A DNA stretch of 64,000 nucleotides from Clostridia bacterium. Its GTDB lineage: Bacteria; Bacillota; Clostridia; Oscillospirales; CAG-272. Shown here piece after piece: positions 1 through 8,957 of the stretch. Under the pieces are notes generated by a model. The model was not told the origin of the DNA. It ran no database searches and worked only from the letters and a program-made list of their open reading frames with translations. Both the position numbers and the translations under genes were made by a program. Location: positions 21,353-85,352 of the forward strand of contig JAFTJZ010000030.1 of assembly GCA_017456145.1 (NCBI GenBank). The letters run 5' to 3'. Positions within the stretch are counted from its first letter, which is position 1; every line of letters begins with the position of its first letter.

Positions 1-2
1 AA

Positions 3-257
3 AACAAGCTGTATACCCTGCTTTCCGCGTTTTCTTTGTTGTTTGTGCCACAACTTTTCAATAAAATTGGATTAACGCAATTTACGCACTGCGATATGAG
101 CAATGGGTTTGATGCTGAGCAGCTTTGGCTTTTGGCCAGCAAACAAGATGTTTTGAATGATTATATGTATATTACGTTATACCTTATATGCTTACTAACT
201 ATTTTTAGTGTTTTATCGTTCATTACATATCGCCATACTCATATCAATAAAACTTGA
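3..257 (+). CDS. C-terminal fragment of a membrane protein (cut by window edge)
   Basis: The reading frame is open to the left edge of the window and ends in a TGA at 255-257, so only the C-terminal 84 or so residues are visible. The last third contains one clear hydrophobic segment (around YITLYLICLLTIFSVL) followed by a short basic, threonine-rich tail, so this is the end of a membrane protein with a cytoplasmic tail. The fragment is more AT-rich than the genes that follow. A TTG at 36 could be read as a start but has no ribosome binding site, and the frame continues upstream. No family could be recognised. Confidence 0.45.
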   Translation, partial: NKLYTLLSAFSLLFVPQLFNKIGLTQFTHCDMSNGFDAEQLWLLASKQDVLNDYMYITLYLICLLTIFSVLSFITYRHTHINKT

Positions 258-425
258 AACATTCTGAGACAGAAGAATGGTTTATCAATGAATGACAGTT
301 GCATCCCGCGTTTCGCATAGCGAAACATGATTTCATTTAGGGTGCGCCAAAGCAACAGGCGAGCTGACATCGCCACAGAACGCTTTGTTCGTACTACCCA
401 CTCCCCCGCAGAAAGGATCTCCACC

Positions 426-1073
426 ATGAGAATGAGAAAAAAGAAACACGCCGACGAGCGCATCGCCGCCTGCGCCGCATACCTTCTTCAGCCCAAAGAA
501 GATCAACCGCTCGATCTTAACACCGCATTCCCTGCCCAAAAGCCCCTGCACTTGGAAATCGGCTGCGGAAAAGGAGGCTTTGCCTGTGGCATGAGCGAGG
601 CGCACCCCGACATCAACCTGATCGCGATGGAACGCGTGAGTGACGTCGCTTGCCTTGCTTTGGAAAAAGCAGCCGCTTGCGCCGATCGTCGCCCCGATAA
701 TCTTCGGTTCCTGATCGCCGACGCCAGAGGCCTCACGGAGCTTTTTCCTGCTCACAGCATCGATTGCATTTATCTTAATTTTTCCGACCCCTGGCCAAAG
801 TCGGGGTATCATAAGCGCAGACTGACCTACCGTGCATTTCTGGAGCAATACCGTACGCTGCTCAAAAAGGGGGGAACGCTGCGATTCAAAACCGATAACG
901 ACGGACTGTTTGCTTTCTCGCTGGAGGAATTTGCCGCCGCAAATCTCACGGTTGTCTGGCAGACCGACGATCTGCACGCCTCCCCCTACAATGAGGGCAA
1001 CATCATGACCGAATACGAAAAGAACTTCTCCGAGCAGGGGATGCCCATCCACGCTGCGCTGGTGCAGTTCTGA
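426..1073 (+). CDS. trmB: tRNA (guanine-N7-)-methyltransferase TrmB
   Basis: Makes 7-methylguanosine at position 46 of the tRNA variable loop using S-adenosylmethionine. The 215-residue product shows the SAM-binding motif LEIGCGKGGF and the family signature DPWPKSGYHKRRL, followed by a C-terminal TDN and TEYE(K) segment typical of TrmB. The frame is open further upstream (to 327), but the start chosen is the ATG giving MRMRKKKHAD: it follows an AAGGAT ribosome binding site and matches usual TrmB N-termini. It is the first gene of a tight run with truB, a P-loop kinase and a HAD phosphatase on the same strand. Confidence 0.93.
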   Translation: MRMRKKKHADERIAACAAYLLQPKEDQPLDLNTAFPAQKPLHLEIGCGKGGFACGMSEAHPDINLIAMERVSDVACLALEKAAACADRRPDNLRFLIADARGLTELFPAHSIDCIYLNFSDPWPKSGYHKRRLTYRAFLEQYRTLLKKGGTLRFKTDNDGLFAFSLEEFAAANLTVVWQTDDLHASPYNEGNIMTEYEKNFSEQGMPIHAALVQF

Positions 1074-1102
1074 TTCAACCGAGCATAAGGAAACCATCAT
1101 CT

Positions 1103-2020
1103 ATGAATACACAAATCAATCCCCCCGACGGTGTGCTGCTCGTCAACAAGCACGCCGGCGTGACCTCACACGACATCGTCGGCAAGGTGCGCCGCCTCTT
1201 TGGCACCCGCGCCGTCGGTCACGCGGGTACGCTTGATCCCATGGCAACCGGTGTGCTGGTTGTGTTGCTGGGGCGCGCCGCCAAGGCATCCGAATATCTG
1301 GGCGGCGAGGGCAAACGCTATCGCGCCCGCCTGCGTCTTGGGCTGACCACCGACACAGAGGACATCACGGGCGAGCCCCTCACAAGGAGCGGCGCCATCC
1401 CCACCGTCCAAGCAGTGCAAACCGTGTGCGCCCGCTTTGTCGGAGAGATCGAGCAGATCCCCCCCATGTACAGCGCACTCAAGCGCGACGGTCAAAAGCT
1501 GGTGGATCTGGCTCGCCGCGGCATCACCGTACAACGCGAGGCGCGCCGCGTCAGCATCCATACCTTGACCTGTACCCCCACCGATGACAGCGCAGAGTAC
1601 GAGCTGGACGTTTGCTGCTCGGGCGGCACCTACATTCGCACGTTGTGCGCCGACATTGGGGCGGCGCTTGGCTGCGGAGGGGTCATGTCCGCACTCTGTC
1701 GCACCGAGGCGTGCGGCTTTCCTATCGAACGTGCGCATACCATCGCACAGCTGGAAGGCATGGACGAGAGTACCCGCCACGCCCTGCTTATCCCCACCGT
1801 CGAGCTGTTTGCCGATCTTCCTTCGCTGACGCTCACCGCCTTCTACTTCAAGCTGATTCGCAATGGATGCGCTGTTGCATTGAGCAAGCTGCGCGTATGC
1901 CACCCTCTCGGCCATCGCATTCGCCTTTATGCCCCCGACGGCACCTTCTTCGCGCTTGGCGAGATCGTTGCGGGTGAAGAAGGACTTGCGCTGAAGGCGA
2001 TCAAAATTTTTTCATTATGA
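1103..2020 (+). CDS. truB: tRNA pseudouridine(55) synthase TruB
   Basis: Converts U55 of the tRNA T-loop to pseudouridine. The 305-residue protein has the hallmark GHAGTLDPMATGVL block with the catalytic aspartate near residue 45, the YSALKRDGQ(K) motif, and the GTYIRTL motif, all in the expected order; length is normal for the bacterial enzyme. The C-terminal 70 residues are probably the usual PUA-like RNA-binding extension. It lies 29 nt after trmB, so both tRNA modification genes are probably co-transcribed. The usual rbfA/ribF neighbours of truB are not in the window. Confidence 0.95.
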   Translation: MNTQINPPDGVLLVNKHAGVTSHDIVGKVRRLFGTRAVGHAGTLDPMATGVLVVLLGRAAKASEYLGGEGKRYRARLRLGLTTDTEDITGEPLTRSGAIPTVQAVQTVCARFVGEIEQIPPMYSALKRDGQKLVDLARRGITVQREARRVSIHTLTCTPTDDSAEYELDVCCSGGTYIRTLCADIGAALGCGGVMSALCRTEACGFPIERAHTIAQLEGMDESTRHALLIPTVELFADLPSLTLTAFYFKLIRNGCAVALSKLRVCHPLGHRIRLYAPDGTFFALGEIVAGEEGLALKAIKIFSL

Positions 2021-2051
2021 GCCATCGAGGCCCTGCCCAAAGGAGGCAATC

Positions 2052-2570
2052 ATGAATAAACTAACCATCGTCATCAACGGCAAGGGCGGCGTAGGCAAGG
2101 ACACTCTGTGTTTGTCCCTCACCGACCGCCGTGTCCGCAACGTATCGTCCATCACCCCGATCAAGGAGATCGCCTCGCAGCACGGCTGGAACGGCGAAAA
2201 AGACTTGAAATCCCGTCGTTTTCTGGCGGAGCTTAAACGCGTGTTTACCGAATACAACGACCTGCCAAATCGTTATCTGGTCGAGCAATATCGCGAATTT
2301 CTCGAAGGCGATGAGGATATTCTCTTCGTCCACATCCGCGAGGCCGATCAGATCAAGGCATTTGTGCAAGGCGTCCATGGCGACTGCATCACACTTCTGG
2401 TCCGTCGCGATCTGCCCGAGACCGCACAGGGCTATGGCAACCGTGCAGACGACGACGTAGAGAATTATCCCTACGACGTCATCTTTGACAATAACCACCC
2501 GTTGGAGCAAAGCACCGTCGCCTTCTCCAAGCTGATCGATGAGCTGCTCCATACCAAATTAAGTCAATAA
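2052..2570 (+). CDS. Small P-loop NTPase, nucleotide-kinase-like
   Basis: The 172-residue protein starts with a Walker A loop, NGKGGVGKDT, in which the last position is Asp-Thr as in deoxynucleotide/phosphomevalonate-type kinases. An acidic strand (EDILFVHIREADQ) and an LVRR segment further on fit a small adenylate-kinase-like fold. The substrate cannot be read from the sequence. A strong AAAGGAGG site precedes the ATG, and the gene sits 31 nt after truB and 29 nt before the HAD phosphatase, consistent with one operon. It could be a dNMP-kinase-like protein. Confidence 0.6.
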   Translation: MNKLTIVINGKGGVGKDTLCLSLTDRRVRNVSSITPIKEIASQHGWNGEKDLKSRRFLAELKRVFTEYNDLPNRYLVEQYREFLEGDEDILFVHIREADQIKAFVQGVHGDCITLLVRRDLPETAQGYGNRADDDVENYPYDVIFDNNHPLEQSTVAFSKLIDELLHTKLSQ

Positions 2571-2599
2571 TTCCATCCTAACGAAAAGAAGATACAAAT

Positions 2600-3427
2600 A
2601 TGAATACCAAATATATTTTCCTTGATATCGACGGAACCCTGGTCGGCTACGACGCCAAGGTTCCACCCTCTGCCATGCAGGCCATTCACCTCGCCCAAAG
2701 CAACGGGCACCGCGTTTTCATCGCCTCGGGGCGGGCGCGCGGGATCATTTATCCTTGGCTGCTGCGCGAAATCTCCTTTGACGGTATTATCGCCGCCGGT
2801 GGCGCGCAGGTTATGCTGGGAGACACGTGTATTTTCGAGAGTGTCATGTCCAAGGATGACCTGACCTTCGTCACCGACTATTTCCACCGCGAAAGCATCT
2901 ATTTTCAGGCATCTGCGGAAAACGCCATGTATGCCGAACAATCCTTTTTGGACGTGGTGATCCCCGCCATGTATCAAGCCGGCTATGCCCGTAAATTGGT
3001 CGAGGATACCTACAGCGGCGTCATCGTCCTTGACACGCTGATCCATCAGCGCAACATCGAAAAGATTTCCTACTTTCTCTCCCCCCACCGCGTAGAGAAA
3101 ATCCGCGAGGATCTGCAGGGACGTTTCTACGTCACCGACTACAGCATGGGCGATAAGGAGCTGAACACGTACTTTGGTGAGATGAATCTCGCCGGCGTGG
3201 ATAAGGCCAGCGGCATCCGCTGCGTACTGGAGGCCACGGGCGCCGGCATCGAAGATACCATTGCCATTGGCGACAGCCGCAACGACAGCGAAATGCTCGC
3301 CTATGTCGGCACCTCGGTCGCCATGGGCAACGCCACGGCCCCCATCAAGGCAATGGCGGATATGGTCACCACCCCGATCGATGAGGATGGCATCTACAAC
3401 GCCTTCTTAAAGCTGGGCTTGATTTAA
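2600..3427 (+). CDS. HAD superfamily (Cof-type, IIB) phosphatase
   Basis: A 275-residue HAD hydrolase. Motif I is FLDIDGTLVGYD, motif II is the IASGR segment, motif III contains the lysine after GVDKASG, and motif IV is AIGDSRNDSEM. The large insert between motifs II and III marks the Cof/YbiV-like IIB cap class, which dephosphorylates sugar phosphates, FMN or similar small phosphoesters; the true substrate is unknown. It is the last gene of the trmB-truB run and is followed directly by a strong hairpin terminator. A second gene of this class lies at 41730. Confidence 0.85.
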   Translation: MNTKYIFLDIDGTLVGYDAKVPPSAMQAIHLAQSNGHRVFIASGRARGIIYPWLLREISFDGIIAAGGAQVMLGDTCIFESVMSKDDLTFVTDYFHRESIYFQASAENAMYAEQSFLDVVIPAMYQAGYARKLVEDTYSGVIVLDTLIHQRNIEKISYFLSPHRVEKIREDLQGRFYVTDYSMGDKELNTYFGEMNLAGVDKASGIRCVLEATGAGIEDTIAIGDSRNDSEMLAYVGTSVAMGNATAPIKAMADMVTTPIDEDGIYNAFLKLGLI

Positions 3428-3453
3428 CACGGTGCGATCCGTGTCAAAGAAAA

Positions 3454-3498
3454 CATCTCCGCAGGACACTGTACAGCGTCTTGCGGAGATGCTTTTTT
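3454..3498. terminator. Bidirectional rho-independent terminator
   Basis: CATCTCCGCA (3454-3463) pairs with TGCGGAGATG (3482-3491), followed by a T-run on plus. It sits between two convergent genes, the HAD phosphatase and the TetR regulator, and can serve both. Confidence 0.8.
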
Positions 3499-4060
3499 AT
3501 TCAATATCAAATTCACGACTGATCAGTACGCGAATCATACCATAGGTCTCTTCACTCTCCTCCAGCTCACCGGTTCCAAGGAGGAACGCCGCGCCATAAA
3601 GCAGGGAGCGTACGACATAGGTTTTGCGGAAACGAACGTCAAGCGGCATCTGTACACTCTCACAATAAGCGTTGATCATATGTAAGCTGCCATGACTGAT
3701 GCGCGACTTTGCCATTCTCTGCTCTCGGCTCAAGGTTTCGTCCTGCGCGAAAAGAATGGAGCGGAAGTCGGGATTGTCCACAAGGAACTTGATATAAGCG
3801 ATACAGGTCTCAATAATCTGCTGCCGCGTGTCGGGATACTTTTCCAGAATTTTACTGTGAATCCCACTCCACTGTTGATGGATATAATTGAATACCTCGA
3901 TGATAAATTCATCCTTGTTCTTAAAATGCTTGTACGGCGTTGCGCAGGAGAGCTCGCAATTGAGTGCCACGCGACGCATGGACATGTTGCTCAGCCCGTA
4001 TTTGCGGATCTCACGGATGCCTGCCTGCAGCAAGGCGATTTTGGTTGATTTTTCTTCCAT
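3497..4060 (-). CDS. TetR/AcrR-family transcriptional regulator
   Basis: The 187-residue protein has an N-terminal helix-turn-helix (MSMRRVALNCELSCATPYKHFKNKDEF) typical of TetR, followed by an all-helical ligand-binding half with no recognisable effector signature. It is 41 nt after fakA on the same strand, with its own AAGGAAG site, so it is probably the third gene of a fakB-fakA-tetR operon. Regulation of its own fatty-acid operon is a reasonable guess, since lipid operons are often controlled by TetR proteins, but no operator palindrome was identified at the fakB promoter. Confidence 0.8.
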   Translation of the reverse strand: MEEKSTKIALLQAGIREIRKYGLSNMSMRRVALNCELSCATPYKHFKNKDEFIIEVFNYIHQQWSGIHSKILEKYPDTRQQIIETCIAYIKFLVDNPDFRSILFAQDETLSREQRMAKSRISHGSLHMINAYCESVQMPLDVRFRKTYVVRSLLYGAAFLLGTGELEESEETYGMIRVLISREFDIE

Positions 4061-4101
4061 CGGTCTTCCTTTTCGTTGAATAAACTCTTGCTGTATTTCT
4101 G

Positions 4102-5751
4102 TTATTCGCCCGAGATGATAAGTGAATAGACAGGCTGTCCGCCCTCCATCACCGTCAGGTCGGTATCCTCCTGCAGTGTGCCGCGGAGCAGCGCCGTAAC
4201 CTCAGAGGCCTCGTCGTCGTCCAGATCCTCGCCGCAAAATACCGTTACACAATTGGCGTGTACCAGATGCTCCATCAGGCTCTCAAGGCATGAGATCAGC
4301 GTGTCACTGACCTTTTCGACCTTATTGTTCACCATACCGAGCACCTGCCCCTTGGCAATGTGCAAGCCGTCAATGTCGGCATCGCGCACCGCCTGCGTCA
4401 TGGAAAGCGTACAAACGCCGCCCATGGCCGACCGCATGGCCTCGCTATTCTCCTCAAAGGAGACGTCGGGGTTGAACACATAAAGCGCAGAGATTCCCTG
4501 CGGTACCGATTTGGAGGGCAGAACGCAAACCTTGCGCCCCTTGCTTTCCATCATCTCGGCAGCCTGCTGGGCTACTAATATAATATTGGAATTGTTCGGC
4601 AGGATAAAGACGTATTCGCCGTCGGTGTTTTCGATCGCACTGAGCATCTGATCGGTGCTGGGATTCATGGTCTGCCCACCGATGACAATCTCATCCACGC
4701 CCAGATCGCGAAGAACCGCACAGATCCCGTCACCATTGGCGACTGAGACAAAGCTGTATTTTCCGGGTATAATTTCCTTTTTTGGAGATGCCCCCTCGGA
4801 AAGCTCGGAGTGCTGCAGACGCATATTTTCTACCTTGACCGTCAACAGGCTGCCGTATTTGACTGCCTCGGTCAGTACGCTGCCCGGATCACTTGTATGC
4901 ACGTGAATCTTGACGATCTCGGCATCGTCCACGAACACCGCGCTGTCGCCCGCCGCCAGAACGAAGGCGCGCAGCATCTGTACCGTACCCTCCCCGCGAT
5001 AATCCTCGGATTTCTCGATAATACACTCGGTGCAGTACGGATAGATGATCTCAGCATCCGATGCCGCCGCCGCAGAGAGCATGGTAGGCTTGCTTGCCAC
5101 ACGACGAAATTCGTCGATGGAGAAGTCCTTCTCCTGCCCCAACAGCGATGCCTGCATCGCACGCAGAATGATTTCAAAGCCATAACCGCCCGCATCCACC
5201 ACGCCTGCCTTTTTGAGCATGGGGAGCAGCTCGGGGGTATGCTCCAGAGCAGCGTGAGCGTCGCGCACCATCACGGCAAACAGCTCCTCAATATCCGCAG
5301 GTCCGTCCGTGCTCTGCACGTACGCCGCGGCCCCCTCGGACGCTGCCCGCATTACGGTCAGAATGGTTCCCTCGGTGGGATTCATGACCGCACCGTAGGC
5401 GGCCTCTACCGCAGTATGCATCGCGCGAGACAGATCCATTGCATTTGCCACACGCACACCGGTGAGCCCCTTGGCAAAGCCGCGGAAGAAAACAGAAAGG
5501 ATCACGCCGGAGTTTCCTCTGGCGCAACGCAGCATTCCCGCGCCCATTGCCGCCGCGCAGGACGCCACGTCCTCGGCAGCTGCCGCGCGCTCATCCACGC
5601 CCTCCATGGTCATGCTCATGTTGGAGCCGGTGTCCCCGTCGGGAACGGGGAACACGTTGAGCTGATTGATATTTTCACTTTCCGCGCGCAGCTGCGTGCA
5701 GGCGTATGCCGCCATGCGGAACAGCTGCTCGGATGTAATTTCCGAAATCAT
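4102..5751 (-). CDS. fakA: Fatty acid kinase catalytic subunit (DAK2-domain, FakA/YloV-like)
   Basis: A 549-residue protein of the FakA/YloV family, which phosphorylates fatty acids presented by the FakB carrier. The N-terminal DAK2 (DhaL-like) domain has the ATP/Mg-binding signature NQLNVFPVPDGDTGSNM near residues 30-46 and the RGNSGVILS segment. The C-terminal half is the FakA-specific region, ending with the EGGQPVYSL(I)ISGE segment seen in family members. A frame extending to 5901 is open, but the start at 5751 (MISEITSEQ) has a GGAGGT about 11 nt upstream and gives the standard length. It follows fakB by 50 nt. Confidence 0.9.
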   Translation of the reverse strand: MISEITSEQLFRMAAYACTQLRAESENINQLNVFPVPDGDTGSNMSMTMEGVDERAAAAEDVASCAAAMGAGMLRCARGNSGVILSVFFRGFAKGLTGVRVANAMDLSRAMHTAVEAAYGAVMNPTEGTILTVMRAASEGAAAYVQSTDGPADIEELFAVMVRDAHAALEHTPELLPMLKKAGVVDAGGYGFEIILRAMQASLLGQEKDFSIDEFRRVASKPTMLSAAAASDAEIIYPYCTECIIEKSEDYRGEGTVQMLRAFVLAAGDSAVFVDDAEIVKIHVHTSDPGSVLTEAVKYGSLLTVKVENMRLQHSELSEGASPKKEIIPGKYSFVSVANGDGICAVLRDLGVDEIVIGGQTMNPSTDQMLSAIENTDGEYVFILPNNSNIILVAQQAAEMMESKGRKVCVLPSKSVPQGISALYVFNPDVSFEENSEAMRSAMGGVCTLSMTQAVRDADIDGLHIAKGQVLGMVNNKVEKVSDTLISCLESLMEHLVHANCVTVFCGEDLDDDEASEVTALLRGTLQEDTDLTVMEGGQPVYSLIISGE

Positions 5752-5801
5752 AAATTCAATATACCTCCATCCCGACGTCTGCCATCGGGTCAATGCTATG
5801 A

Positions 5802-6674
5802 TCAGCGCTGGGTCGCCAGGAAGAACAACGCCAGTGTACCGGGACCCGAATGGGCACCGATGACGGGACCGACATAGCTGGTCACACAGCGGCAGCCCCA
5901 CTTCGCAGTAATCATATCAGCAAGTTTCTTTGCATCGTCGGCACAATGCCCATGGCTGATAAAGATCACCTGCTCCTCGGGCTTGACAGCACTTGATTCC
6001 ATCTGCTCAAACAGTGCCTTGATGGATGCGGCACGACCGCGAGCCTTCTGCATACTGATCAGATGCCCCTCATTGTCAACGTGGAGCACGGGCTTGATGT
6101 TGAGCATGGTGCCAAGCAGCGCGGTGGTCGCACTGATGCGCCCGCCCTTCTTGAGCTGTTGCAGATCGGCCACGGTAAACCAGTGCGCCAGCGAGAGCTT
6201 GATGCTCTCCACATAGTCACGCACCTGGTCGATGGTCTTGCCCTTATTCTTCTCCATGACGGCAAGATATACAAGCAATCCCTGCCCCATAGACGCTGCA
6301 AGCGTATCTACCGTATAAATCTTATGGTTGGGATATTTCTCGGACAACTCCTTGGCAGCCTGAACCGCTGCGCTGTAGGTCGCGCTAAGGCCGGAGGAAA
6401 AGCCCAGATAAAGCACATCGCGCCCCGTCAGGATCTCGCTCTCCATGACTGTGGTAAATTCGTCGATGTTAATGGCACTGGTGGATACACTCTTGATCTC
6501 GGGCAATCGGGTGTAGAACTCCTCAAATGTGATTTCTCTTTCGTCAAGGAAATTGTGGTATTGTTTCCCGTCGATGGTCAGCGTCAGCGGGATGACGCGA
6601 ATGTGGAGCTGCTCGGCAATCTTGGCGGGCAGGTCGCAGGAAGAGTCGGTAATAATGGTAAAATTCTCTGCCAT
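5802..6674 (-). CDS. fakB: DegV-family fatty-acid-binding protein (FakB)
   Basis: A 290-residue DegV protein. It opens with the family motif FTIITDSSCDLP, carries SVSTSAIN, the VDTLAASMGQG block and LKKGGRIS, and ends with the glycine-rich VIGAHSGPGTLALFF. DegV/FakB proteins bind a fatty acid and hand it to FakA for phosphorylation and entry to phospholipid synthesis. The ATG at 6674 is preferred over the ATG six bases upstream because GGAG lies 9 nt before it. It is the first gene of the fakB-fakA-tetR operon and has a consensus promoter upstream. Confidence 0.92.
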   Translation of the reverse strand: MAENFTIITDSSCDLPAKIAEQLHIRVIPLTLTIDGKQYHNFLDEREITFEEFYTRLPEIKSVSTSAINIDEFTTVMESEILTGRDVLYLGFSSGLSATYSAAVQAAKELSEKYPNHKIYTVDTLAASMGQGLLVYLAVMEKNKGKTIDQVRDYVESIKLSLAHWFTVADLQQLKKGGRISATTALLGTMLNIKPVLHVDNEGHLISMQKARGRAASIKALFEQMESSAVKPEEQVIFISHGHCADDAKKLADMITAKWGCRCVTSYVGPVIGAHSGPGTLALFFLATQR

Positions 6675-6784
6675 GATCATATTCTCCTTCTTGATTCATT
6701 TTTTTATGCGGACATCGGATTGAACATGGGTGTTTTTCGGTACGCCGCGGTTATCAATGATAACTTCGATTTTCAACATCGATA

Positions 6785-6813
6785 ATTATAACATAACCAA
6801 ACCTCTTTGTCAA
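6785..6813 (-). promoter_or_regulatory. Promoter of fakB operon
   Basis: On the minus strand TTGACA, a 17-bp spacer and TATAAT, with a TGT extended -10. It points at fakB about 110 nt away. Confidence 0.85.
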
Positions 6814-6938
6814 CGGGTTTCGCGGAATATTTTGCAATTTTGCGATAAAATTCCACTCCGCCTTCCTAAAGCAGCGCGCATTGCGTAAAAAACGATGCTT
6901 TTCAACGTCACACACCCAGAAATGTAGTTTTCATTACC

Positions 6939-6967
6939 ATTTTATCACATATTCTCTACATTGTCAA
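6939..6967 (-). promoter_or_regulatory. Second, distal promoter upstream of fakB
   Basis: On the minus strand TTGACA, 17-bp spacer, TAAAAT with a TGA extended -10. It would give a leader of about 260 nt ahead of fakB. Confidence 0.5.
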
Positions 6968-6988
6968 GGAGAAAAGTTAAAATAACGA

Positions 6989-7024
6989 GCGAGGGAAACT
7001 TTTTTGAAAAAAAGTTTCCCTCGC
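6989..7024. repeat. Palindromic intergenic element (type A)
   Basis: A near-perfect inverted repeat, GCGAGGGAAACTTTTTT with its complement around a 2-nt centre. It is one of at least a dozen hairpins in this window sharing the A/T core CTTTTTTgAAAAAAG with differing flanks. Confidence 0.8.
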
Positions 7025-7026
7025 AC

Positions 7027-7280
7027 TCCCTTCAAAAAACTTTACACAAAAGGAGATCGCCCCCTATATAAAGCTTTTTGCGGATTCTTAAGGTGCTTTT
7101 TCTCGAAAAAGCGCCTTAAGTGGGGCTTGGGGCAACGCCCCAACTCCTCCCTCGTGTTCCCTCAAAAAACTTCACACAAACGGAGATCAACCCTTATATA
7201 AAGCTTTTTGCGGATTCTTAAGGTGCTTTTTCTCGAAAAAGCACCTTAAGTGGGGCTTGGGGCAACGCCCCAACTCCTCA
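7027..7280. repeat. Two direct copies of a ~125-bp hairpin-bearing element
   Basis: Copy 1 is about 7027-7148 and copy 2 about 7156-7279, nearly identical. Each contains CTATATAAAGC-like sequence, a hairpin CTTAAGGTGCTTTTTC with its complement (7087-7120 and 7217-7250), and a short GGGGCAACGCCCC hairpin. The same CTTAAGGTGC hairpin recurs inverted at 63894-63927. The 6675-7286 interval contains no gene beyond these repeats and the fakB promoters. Confidence 0.85.
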
Positions 7281-7286
7281 TCCCCC

Positions 7287-8954
7287 TCACTGCCGCCCGC
7301 GCAGCAAAAAGAGCGGAGAAAGTGAGAAAAACAGAGCGCCCAGCGCAATGTTAAAGCCACCTGCCAACACGGCAAACAGCGACATCTGTTCCAAAATGCC
7401 ACCCAACACCAACAGCAAAATGTCAGGTAAAAGTCCGAAATAAAGGAATAGGATGAGTATAACCTGCTGAATCTGCTTGGTCAGCCTGCCCGACACCGAC
7501 AGATCGATGAAGGTATGCGCCATCGATGCATAAAAATCGATCGAAACGGCAAACAGCAGCCATGCGACTGCAGCCAGCGGACTCTCACCAAGCCCGATAA
7601 CCGCCACAAGCATGGCAGGCAGCAGATCCAGTATGCAATTGACCGTACCGCCCAGCATCGACCAGAACATCTTTGCCCAGGAATTTTCCGGCGTCATTAA
7701 AAACAGATTGATACCGATATCCTGCGGCAGCGGATTGCCCAGAGCACGGAAGAAAACAAACGCCGAGAGCACCAGTGCCACGGGCAACAGGCTGCCGGAA
7801 TGGAAAACCATTCGATCCAGCAGCACCACGCCAAGCGCCGTTATCAGATATGTCTCTGCAGTTTTGGTAAAATACCGCAGATGCCCAAAGCGAAAGCGAT
7901 TATACATCGCTTTGAAGAAAAAGACGTTGGCCCCCCATCCGTGCTTGATCCCGTCACGGAGCAGCTTGTCACTGCGATCCTTCTTGTTTTTACGCACGAC
8001 ACCGGTACTTCTGCTCTCCTGCGCCGCTTGCAAAAGCTCGGCGGTCTCCGAGGAGTGAGCCATGGCGTCCTCATAGAAATCCGCACGGATGTGACGGATC
8101 AGAAGTGTCATTCCTACCATGGCGGCGATCAGTCCCACAGCACATAGAGCAACACCCGGCAGATTGTTCTCCAGTGACAGCATCACAATCGCACGCAGCC
8201 ATCCCCAGATGGGAACATACCGCGACCAAGAGGCGGAGAAATATGCAATGGCTGCACTCCAAGGCGTCATACCGGGCTCACCCTGCCACACGGCAATATA
8301 CCCCACAGCCACCGCAGCAACAAAGAGATACAGCGCGGGACGCAACCATTTTTTCAGCGTCACGTGGGTGGAGCACAGCGTATAGAGCAGCACGTTGAGC
8401 AGCTTGCCGAAAATCACTGCCATGGCAAACGTCAGTACAGCCACGACAGCCGCCAACGGCGTGAAACCGAAGGAGGTGATCATCATAGGGACCTCGATCA
8501 GAAGGTAGATGCCAAGGAAGATCATCGCTCCCATCTGGCAGCACAGGCGGAACATCAGCACCGACTGTGGGCGCATCGGCGAGGCGAACAGCAGATTGAC
8601 GTCTGCCATGGTAAAGATATTGCTGCCGTTCTTCTCGGCTCCCATCACCTCAAAGATCACCATGACCAACAGAATGCCGCCGATCACCGCCTCCACGATC
8701 CGGTACGTCTCCTTCTGCGAAAGCGCAGGCAAGGACTCCTCATCCTCGGGCGGCAGCTCCTCCTCGGGCGGGATCTCACCCTCCACAGTCGGATCATCCT
8801 CATCCATGGCAAGCTCCTCCAACGAGGCAGCCACAAGGCCAAACACCACGCCGATCGCAATGCAGACGAGCAGCAGCACGGCGACCCACGTTTTGAACAG
8901 CTTGCGGATCTGATTTTTCACAGAGCAAAAAGCGTAATAGAAAAACAATTTCAT
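7287..8954 (-). CDS. ABC exporter membrane subunit (putative ABC exporter family)
   Basis: A 555-residue integral membrane protein with a hydrophobic segment at the N-terminus, an acidic loop rich in Glu/Asp/Pro at about residues 52-75, then many further membrane segments. The stretch SNIFTMADVNLLFASPMRPQ is typical of clostridial ABC-2-like permeases in which the motif faces the ATPase. It starts 3 nt after the ATPase stop codon, so the two form one transporter. Substrate is unknown; no immunity, toxin or peptide gene is nearby to suggest one. The end abuts the 7-kb repeat block. Confidence 0.75.
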   Translation of the reverse strand: MKLFFYYAFCSVKNQIRKLFKTWVAVLLLVCIAIGVVFGLVAASLEELAMDEDDPTVEGEIPPEEELPPEDEESLPALSQKETYRIVEAVIGGILLVMVIFEVMGAEKNGSNIFTMADVNLLFASPMRPQSVLMFRLCCQMGAMIFLGIYLLIEVPMMITSFGFTPLAAVVAVLTFAMAVIFGKLLNVLLYTLCSTHVTLKKWLRPALYLFVAAVAVGYIAVWQGEPGMTPWSAAIAYFSASWSRYVPIWGWLRAIVMLSLENNLPGVALCAVGLIAAMVGMTLLIRHIRADFYEDAMAHSSETAELLQAAQESRSTGVVRKNKKDRSDKLLRDGIKHGWGANVFFFKAMYNRFRFGHLRYFTKTAETYLITALGVVLLDRMVFHSGSLLPVALVLSAFVFFRALGNPLPQDIGINLFLMTPENSWAKMFWSMLGGTVNCILDLLPAMLVAVIGLGESPLAAVAWLLFAVSIDFYASMAHTFIDLSVSGRLTKQIQQVILILFLYFGLLPDILLLVLGGILEQMSLFAVLAGGFNIALGALFFSLSPLFLLRGRQ

Positions 8955-8957
8955 GGC

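Noticed and set aside
258-425. Promoter for trmB
   Set aside because: The gap contains a small inverted repeat (GTTTCGCATAGCGAAAC) but no convincing -35/-10 pair.
7004-7201. Small frame over the 7-kb repeats
   Set aside because: Frame formed by the direct repeats and hairpins; no start signals.
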